Assembly (NCBI RefSeq): GCF_014873145.1
Contig: NZ_JADBEK010000001.1
Coordinates: 4,030,001 to 4,094,000, forward strand
Source: Nonomuraea angiospora
Lineage (GTDB): Bacteria > Actinomycetota > Actinomycetes > Streptosporangiales > Streptosporangiaceae
Direction of reading: 5' to 3'
Length of the DNA: 64,000 bases
Of this stretch, positions 59,022-64,000 are shown one piece after another (positions within the stretch are counted from its first letter, which is position 1; the number at the start of each line of letters is the position of its first letter). The position numbers and the translations under genes are program-made. The notes beneath the pieces are model-generated. The model saw only the letters and a program-made list of their open reading frames with translations, was not told the DNA's origin and ran no database searches.

Positions 59022-60583
59022 GCAACGGAAGCGTCGCCGCCGACGCGACGACGGACGCCGCCGCTCTCGCCTCCGAACTGATCGACAGCCTGATGCTCAG
59101 GCCGTGGGGGCAGGTCTCGCCGTCGGTCTACGAGACCGGCCGGGTGGTCGCGCTGGCCCCCTGGCTGACAGGTCACCGGGAGCGGATCGAATACCTGACC
59201 GGCACCCAGCGCCAGGACGGGGCATGGGGCGCGCCCGACGGGTACGGTCTCGTGCCGACCTTGAGCGCCACCGAGGCGATCCTCACCGCGCTGGCGCGCC
59301 AGGACCCGGACACGGACCCCGATCGCCTCACCCAGGCGGCGGAGCGGGGCCTGCGTCTGCTCGCCACCTGGCTGCGCGAGCCGGTCGACCTGCCCGACAT
59401 GCCGGCGATCGAGCACATCGTGCCGTCGTTGGTGGCCCTCATCAACCGGCACCTCCAGAACCTGCCGGGCCACGCGCCGCTGCCGCTGCCCGGGGGAATG
59501 AGCTACGACGGCCTCCAACGGGTCGTGTCGTGGATCGGATCGGGGAACGAGATCCCGGAGAAGCTGCTCCACGCCCTGGAGGTCGCGGGCGACCACGCCG
59601 GCGGGGCGCCCAGCGTCCGTCCGGCGGCCATCGGGACCATCGGGGCGTCACCGGCGGCCACCGCGGCCTGGCTGGGCGGGCGGGAGGCGGACGGGCCGGC
59701 CCGCGATCATCTGGAGGCGGTCGTCCGGCGCCATGGCGGCCCCGTGCCCGTCGGGCTCCCCATCACCGTGTTCGAACGGAGCTGGGTGCTGAGCTGGCTC
59801 GTCCGCGCGGGCGTGCCCGTCGAGGTGCCGCCGGAGATGGTGGCGGACCTCAGGGCGGCGATCGGACCCGCCGGGACGCCCGCAGGGCCGGGGCTGCCCG
59901 CCGACGCCGACACAACCTCCGTGGCGCTGTACGCGCTGGCGCTGCTGGAGGCGCCGTGCGAGCCGGAAAGCCTGTGGCGGTTCCGCTCCGGTGCCCACTT
60001 CTCCACCTGGCCGGCGGAGCAGGGCGTCTCCGTCAGCGTCAACGCGCACGTGCTGGACGCTTTCGGCCAGTACGTGGCCTGCAGGCCCGCAGCCGCGCCG
60101 CTCTACGAGCAGACGATCCGCGAGGTGTCCGCCTGGGTCCGCGAGCAGCAGCGGGCGGACGGGAGCTGGATGGACAGATGGCACGCCTCGCCCTATTACG
60201 CCACGGCCAGCTGCGCCCTGGCACTCGGCTCCTTCGGGGGGGACGCGTCGGACGAGCCGGTGCGCGCCGCGGTCGAGTGGGTGCTGGACACCCAACGGCC
60301 GGACGGATCCTGGGGCCGCTGGGACGGCACCGCCGAGGAGACCGCGTACGCGATGCAGTCTCTGCTGCTGACCGCGGGCCGAACGGATCCGCGGCGCCTG
60401 CGCGCCGCGGCGGCGGGTGAGGAATACCTGATGCGCTCGGCCGGCAGGGAGCATCCTCCGCTCTGGCACGACAAGGATCTCTACGCGCCGCTCGCCATCA
60501 CCCGCGCCGCGGTGATCGCCGCAGTGCACCTCAGCCGGCGGGCGCGAGGACGTCCCTGGCCGCCGGGCGGTGCGCCGTTTTAG
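59018..60583 (+). CDS. Class II (protonation-type) terpene cyclase with DADTT motif
   Basis: A 521-residue beta-gamma-type cyclase with alpha/alpha-barrel repeat motifs (QDGAWGAPDGYG, ADGSWMDRWHAS, PDGSWGRWDGT, the QW-like repeats). The acid motif that starts cyclisation is normally DxDD; here residues 296-300 read D-A-D-T-T. Most labdane-type bacterial cyclases have DxDD, but DxDTT variants occur in some class II cyclases, so the enzyme may well be active. It has no DDxxD of its own and would pass a bicyclic diphosphate to the class I synthase. It is coupled to the P450 gene by a 4-bp overlap. Confidence 0.88.
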   Translation: MSNGSVAADATTDAAALASELIDSLMLRPWGQVSPSVYETGRVVALAPWLTGHRERIEYLTGTQRQDGAWGAPDGYGLVPTLSATEAILTALARQDPDTDPDRLTQAAERGLRLLATWLREPVDLPDMPAIEHIVPSLVALINRHLQNLPGHAPLPLPGGMSYDGLQRVVSWIGSGNEIPEKLLHALEVAGDHAGGAPSVRPAAIGTIGASPAATAAWLGGREADGPARDHLEAVVRRHGGPVPVGLPITVFERSWVLSWLVRAGVPVEVPPEMVADLRAAIGPAGTPAGPGLPADADTTSVALYALALLEAPCEPESLWRFRSGAHFSTWPAEQGVSVSVNAHVLDAFGQYVACRPAAAPLYEQTIREVSAWVREQQRADGSWMDRWHASPYYATASCALALGSFGGDASDEPVRAAVEWVLDTQRPDGSWGRWDGTAEETAYAMQSLLLTAGRTDPRRLRAAAAGEEYLMRSAGREHPPLWHDKDLYAPLAITRAAVIAAVHLSRRARGRPWPPGGAPF

Positions 60584-61614
60584 TCCTTGTACGCGTCCAC
60601 GTCCCTGGCCAGCTCCTGAACGGTGTACGCATGCGTGTCTCTGGCCATGTACCAGCCGCCGTTGAACGCGACGTTCCTGCGCTGGCCCTCCGCGATGCCC
60701 GCCAGCGGTTCGGGCAGCGACGCGAGAGCGGCCAGGAATGCCGCATGGAGCTCCGCGTAGTGCGCGAAGACCCGCTCGACGGCCGCCTTCGTGGGCAGGC
60801 CCGCACGCTCCAGGATGAGGACGGAGCTCGGCTTGCCCTCGCGCCTCTCCCGTTCGAATGTCCTGATGTCGTTGACGAGCCGCATGCATGCCGCGCCGAG
60901 GGAGGTGACCCGGGCGATCGAGTCCCAGTGCCCGGCGTCGGCGGGAGCGGGGCCGCAGATCGCCAGGGCGGCGGCCCACCAGGTGGGGTAGAGGATGGTG
61001 AGGCTGCCGTTGGACACGTACTCGTCGTATGTCGGCCAGGGTTCCTCTCCCGCCGCCCACCTGCGCTCACGCATCATGGCGGCGCCGGCCAGCTCGAGCT
61101 GCTCCCGCAGATTCGCCGCGTGCGCCGCGGCACCCTCGTGCCCGCGGAAGCGGGCGCACCACGCCTGCCAGACGCGCAGGCCCTGCCCGAGGGCGTCCTC
61201 CTCGCCCGGCCGCGCCGGTGCGCCGGAAACCATCGCGCGAAGCTGCTCGAAGAAAGCAGTGATGTCGTGATGAGACCATTGGCCCGCGATGTTGTCGGCG
61301 ATGTCGTCGAAGGCGAACAAGATCGTGATCATCGTCCCGAGATCGGCGATCTGGTCCGGGCGTGCCCGTGGGAACGTCGCCGCCGCGGACAAGCAACTGA
61401 AGGCCAGCCGACTGGCGGCGCTGTCACCGTCGGCGAGCAGGGCCGGGTACGGGCGCACCAGCCCCGCGGCCTCCGGCACCGCGTCGAGCGCGGTCCGGAG
61501 CACGCCGCTCCGGTCGTCGTCGGGGACGCCGGCGAGTTGGTGCGATCCGTGGAGCAGACGATCCACGAGATCGTTACTGATAGTGAAGTAGGCAGGCGGG
61601 ACAGGGTCGCTCAC
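60580..61614 (-). CDS. Class I terpene synthase
   Basis: A 344-residue ionisation-type synthase from the GTG at 61614. The metal-binding motifs are intact: DDIAD at residues 103-107 (FAFDDIADN) and NSE motif NDIRTFERE at 248-256. The C-terminal Arg-Tyr pair region reads GGWYMARDTHAYT. The length fits bacterial mono-domain synthases. In this setting it probably ionises the diphosphate made by the class II cyclase. It is convergent with that gene by 4 bp and divergent from the conservon kinase. Confidence 0.93.
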   Translation of the reverse strand: MSDPVPPAYFTISNDLVDRLLHGSHQLAGVPDDDRSGVLRTALDAVPEAAGLVRPYPALLADGDSAASRLAFSCLSAAATFPRARPDQIADLGTMITILFAFDDIADNIAGQWSHHDITAFFEQLRAMVSGAPARPGEEDALGQGLRVWQAWCARFRGHEGAAAHAANLREQLELAGAAMMRERRWAAGEEPWPTYDEYVSNGSLTILYPTWWAAALAICGPAPADAGHWDSIARVTSLGAACMRLVNDIRTFERERREGKPSSVLILERAGLPTKAAVERVFAHYAELHAAFLAALASLPEPLAGIAEGQRRNVAFNGGWYMARDTHAYTVQELARDVDAYKD

Positions 61615-61803
61615 GTTGGAAGGATATCTACTTTGCGTACATTTGACTAATGTTGTCAAAAACGGGATATTTGTTGGCAAAGTGAATGCTGTTGCTTGAG
61701 GGGCACTCTGAGCTGCGCTAAGGTTCCTTGATCGACGGCGCCCGGTATGCCACTGCATGTCCCGGTGGTCAGCACACGAAATGACTTTCACAGGGTAGGT
61801 ACA
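61615..61803. promoter_or_regulatory. Divergent promoter region between terpene synthase and conservon kinase
   Basis: 189 bp, AT-richer than average near 61620-61690 (TTTGACTAATGTTGTC, ATATTTGTTGGC), holding promoters for the minus-strand terpene synthase and the plus-strand kinase. No gene or clear dyad is seen. Confidence 0.55.
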
Positions 61804-64000
61804 ATGGGTTTCCGCAATACACGACTGCGGACCAAAGTCACGGCTCTGCTTGTCTCGCTCGCGGCGCTGTGGGCCTTCGCTGCGTGGGTCACCCTTCGCG
61901 AGGGCGTCAACCTGCTCTGGGTCTCCCAGCTCGACTCGAGCATCATCTCGCCCAGCGAGCCACTTCTGGTCGAGCTCCAGAAAGAGCGCCGGATCTCGGT
62001 CGTCAAGCTGAGCAGCACGGGCCTGCGGTCCCGCAAGGATCTGGAAAGCCAGCGCAAGCAGACGGACCGTCTGCTCGCCACCTTCAAGGAGTCGGCGGCC
62101 TCCGGCACAGTCGACCTCGCCCTGGACGACGAGGGAGCCAAGCGGCTCGCCGACGTGCTCCAGAAGCTCACCACTCTGAAGCAGACCCGGCAGGCCATCG
62201 ACTCGGGCCAGATGAACCGGATCCAGGCGACCGCCACCTATGGCGAGATCATCGACTCCGTCTACAGCCTTTACGGTTCGCTGGCGACTCTCGACGACAA
62301 GACCCTCGCCAAGGACATCCGTACGCTCCTCTCCCTGAGCCGGGCGCGCGAGGTGATCACCAGGGAGGACGCGCTCGTCGCCGGCGCACTCGCCGAAGGC
62401 CGGCTGACCTCCACGGAACACTCGCAGTTCACGCAGACCGTGGGAGCCTGGCGCGTCCTCGCCGACCAGGCCGCGGCCGAACTCCCCGCCACGGAGAAGG
62501 CCGCTTACGACAAGGTGGCCAACGGCCAGTCGTTCACCCGTCTCAGGAGCCTGGAAACCTTGCTGTCTGAGCAGGACCCGAGCACCGAGACCCTGCCGTT
62601 CGGCGCCGACCAGTGGAAGACGACCGCCGACCGGGCCTTGAACGACTTCAACAACCTGGTGCTCACCGCGGGCGACCGCCTGGTCGAGCGGGCCACCCCT
62701 GTCGCCGTCAACGTGATCATCCGGCTGGTCCTGGCCGGCGGTCTCGGGCTCATCGCGGTCATCGCCTCGGTCATTCTGTCCATCACCACGGCCCGTTCCC
62801 TGTTCGCCCAGCTGCAGAAGCTGCGCGACGCCGCGCACGAGCTGTCCGACGACCGGCTGCCCGGCGTCGTCGAGCGCATCGGCCGCGGCGAGGACGTCGA
62901 CCTGGCCAAGGAGGTGCCCGCGCTGGACTTCGGCGACGACGAGATCGGGCAGGTGGGCCAGGCGTTCAACACCGTCCAGCACACCGCCGTCAGCGTCGCC
63001 GCCGAGCAGGCCGAGCTGCGCCGCAGCATCCGCGACATCCTGCTGAGCCTGGCCCGCAGGACGCAGGGCCTGGTCCACCGGCAGCTCACCGTGCTCGACG
63101 TCATGGAGCGCCGCGAGACCGACCCCGAGGAGCTGAAGGAGCTCTTCCGGCTCGACCACCTGGCCATCCGCATGCGCCGCAACGCCGAGAACCTGATCGT
63201 CCTGTCCGGCTCTGCCCCCGCCCGAACGTGGCGCCGCTCGGTCCCCATGGTGGACGTCGTCCGCGGCGCGCTGGCCGAGGTCGAGGACTACACCCGCGTC
63301 ACGCTCATGCCCATGGGCGACGTCGTGCTCGTCGGCCGCGCCGTCGGTGACGTCATCCACCTGCTCGCCGAGCTGATCGAGAACGCCGTGTCGTTCTCGC
63401 CCCCTTACACGAACGTGCAGGTCAGCGGCCAGCTCGTGGCCAACGGGTACGTGATCGAGATCGAGGACCGGGGCCTGGGCATGAAGCCCGAGGACCTGGA
63501 CGCCGCGAACGAGCGCATCGCGGACCCGCCCGAGTTCCGCATCACCGGCACCGCCCGGCTGGGCCTGTACGTGGTCAGCCAGCTGGCCAAGCGCCACGAG
63601 ATCCAGGTGGTGCTCAAGGCGTCGCCGTACGGCGGGACGACGGTCGTGGTGCTGCTGCCGCAGGAGCTCGTACAGCTCGATCCCACGCCCGAGCCGCAGG
63701 ACGGCGGGCGGCGCGAGCGGCTGCCGCGCAGGACGACGGCGGTGGCCGCGGCGGCCACCGGGGCGTCCACCGCTTCGCGGGCGGCGGCCACCGGGGAGAA
63801 CGTGCGCGCGCTCAAGCCCACGCGCCCGACCCCCGTCCCGGCCCCGGTCCCCGCGCCGGTCCCCCAGCCTTCCCGCCCGATCACCGCCGTGGAGACACAA
63901 CCCGAAACGCCGGCCGAACCGGAGCAGAAGCCTGTGACCGAGTTCACGTCGAACGGGCTGCCCCTCCGGGTGCCCCAAGCCAACCTGGCGCCAGCGCTGC
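61804..64000 (+). CDS. Conservon-type sensor histidine kinase with nitrate/nitrite-sensing domain (CvnA-like), partial at right edge
   Basis: At least 732 residues, running off the window. Membrane segment 1 at about 10-30, an extracellular NIT-type helical sensing domain (about 45-290), membrane segment 2 at about 300-325, HAMP-like linker, a kinase domain with N-box ELIENAVSFSPP and G1 EDRGLGM plus TARLGLYVVSQLAKRHE, and a long Pro-rich C-terminal tail. This is the CvnA layout of actinobacterial conservons; cvnB (roadblock), cvnC and cvnD (GTPase) should follow beyond 64000. Such systems are often next to P450 or terpene genes. Confidence 0.92.
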   Translation, partial: MGFRNTRLRTKVTALLVSLAALWAFAAWVTLREGVNLLWVSQLDSSIISPSEPLLVELQKERRISVVKLSSTGLRSRKDLESQRKQTDRLLATFKESAASGTVDLALDDEGAKRLADVLQKLTTLKQTRQAIDSGQMNRIQATATYGEIIDSVYSLYGSLATLDDKTLAKDIRTLLSLSRAREVITREDALVAGALAEGRLTSTEHSQFTQTVGAWRVLADQAAAELPATEKAAYDKVANGQSFTRLRSLETLLSEQDPSTETLPFGADQWKTTADRALNDFNNLVLTAGDRLVERATPVAVNVIIRLVLAGGLGLIAVIASVILSITTARSLFAQLQKLRDAAHELSDDRLPGVVERIGRGEDVDLAKEVPALDFGDDEIGQVGQAFNTVQHTAVSVAAEQAELRRSIRDILLSLARRTQGLVHRQLTVLDVMERRETDPEELKELFRLDHLAIRMRRNAENLIVLSGSAPARTWRRSVPMVDVVRGALAEVEDYTRVTLMPMGDVVLVGRAVGDVIHLLAELIENAVSFSPPYTNVQVSGQLVANGYVIEIEDRGLGMKPEDLDAANERIADPPEFRITGTARLGLYVVSQLAKRHEIQVVLKASPYGGTTVVVLLPQELVQLDPTPEPQDGGRRERLPRRTTAVAAAATGASTASRAAATGENVRALKPTRPTPVPAPVPAPVPQPSRPITAVETQPETPAEPEQKPVTEFTSNGLPLRVPQANLAPAL

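Noticed and set aside
60580..63978. A minus-strand open frame of about 3.4 kb across the terpene synthase and the conservon kinase
   Set aside because: Only the first 1035 bases encode a recognisable protein. Upstream it is antisense to the kinase, whose motifs are clear on the plus strand; the frame stays open because of GC-rich codon bias.

Overview
The window looks like chromosomal DNA of a high-GC filamentous actinomycete. Third codon positions are almost all G or C, GTG and TTG starts are common, and many genes overlap as ATGA or GTGA. It also carries typical actinobacterial families: a BTAD-type regulator, XRE/DUF5753 with DUF397, a nitrate-sensing conservon kinase, a stand-alone LigD polymerase domain and WS/DGAT. 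The protein content would fit Nonomuraea or a relative in the Streptosporangiaceae, but that placement is inference. No tRNA, rRNA, CRISPR array, intact IS element or prophage was seen.

Region by region. 0-4.5 kb: 4-hydroxybenzoate/protocatechuate catabolism (pobA, pcaB, a fused pcaDC) with a divergent IclR regulator and a perfect palindromic operator candidate. 4.4-7.2 kb: a TPP-dependent pyruvate-oxidase-like enzyme and an NmrA-like reductase. 7.3-13.2 kb: a polyamine uptake and oxidation operon (XRE-cupin regulator, PotD/B/C/A-like ABC importer, FAD amine oxidase). 13.2-20.1 kb: LigD-like NHEJ polymerase, large BTAD/ATPase regulator, BBE-type flavoenzyme, an alpha/beta-hydrolase deletion remnant and an enoyl-CoA hydratase. 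20.2-27.7 kb: a lower-GC accessory zone with a regulatory module (RsbW-like kinase, small protein, XRE/DUF5753, DUF397), a three-gene operon of unknown function ending in a lipoprotein, a VapBC/FitAB-type toxin-antitoxin pair, a secreted protein and a gene remnant. 27.7-35.9 kb: housekeeping metabolism (acyl-CoA dehydrogenase/PaaX pair, glutamate-cysteine ligase, SDR, XRE regulator, zinc alcohol dehydrogenase).

35.9-45.9 kb is a complete class III (SapB-like) lanthipeptide locus. It runs lanKC, a 43-residue precursor gene (lanA), two half-size ABC exporters and a prolyl oligopeptidase, all on the minus strand and translationally coupled. A sensor kinase lies upstream and a LuxR-type response regulator at the far end. 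The order matches ramC-ramS-ramA-ramB of Streptomyces, with an added FlaP-like peptidase as the likely leader protease. The first ring motif of the core peptide has Thr where SapB has Ser.

46.1-56.2 kb: aldo/keto reductases, PolX, a YkvA-like protein with a decayed partial duplicate, a serine hydrolase, 0.7 kb of nested tandem repeats, a sulfite-oxidase-family enzyme, a WS/DGAT acyltransferase with a low-complexity insert, and a TetR regulator.

56.3-61.6 kb is a compact diterpenoid cluster: GGPP-synthase-like prenyltransferase, cytochrome P450, class II terpene cyclase with a non-canonical DADTT motif in place of DxDD, and a class I terpene synthase with intact DDxxD and NSE motifs. It is followed by a conservon-type sensor kinase that runs off the end of the window. 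Neither cluster was compared with databases; whether either is previously described cannot be decided here.
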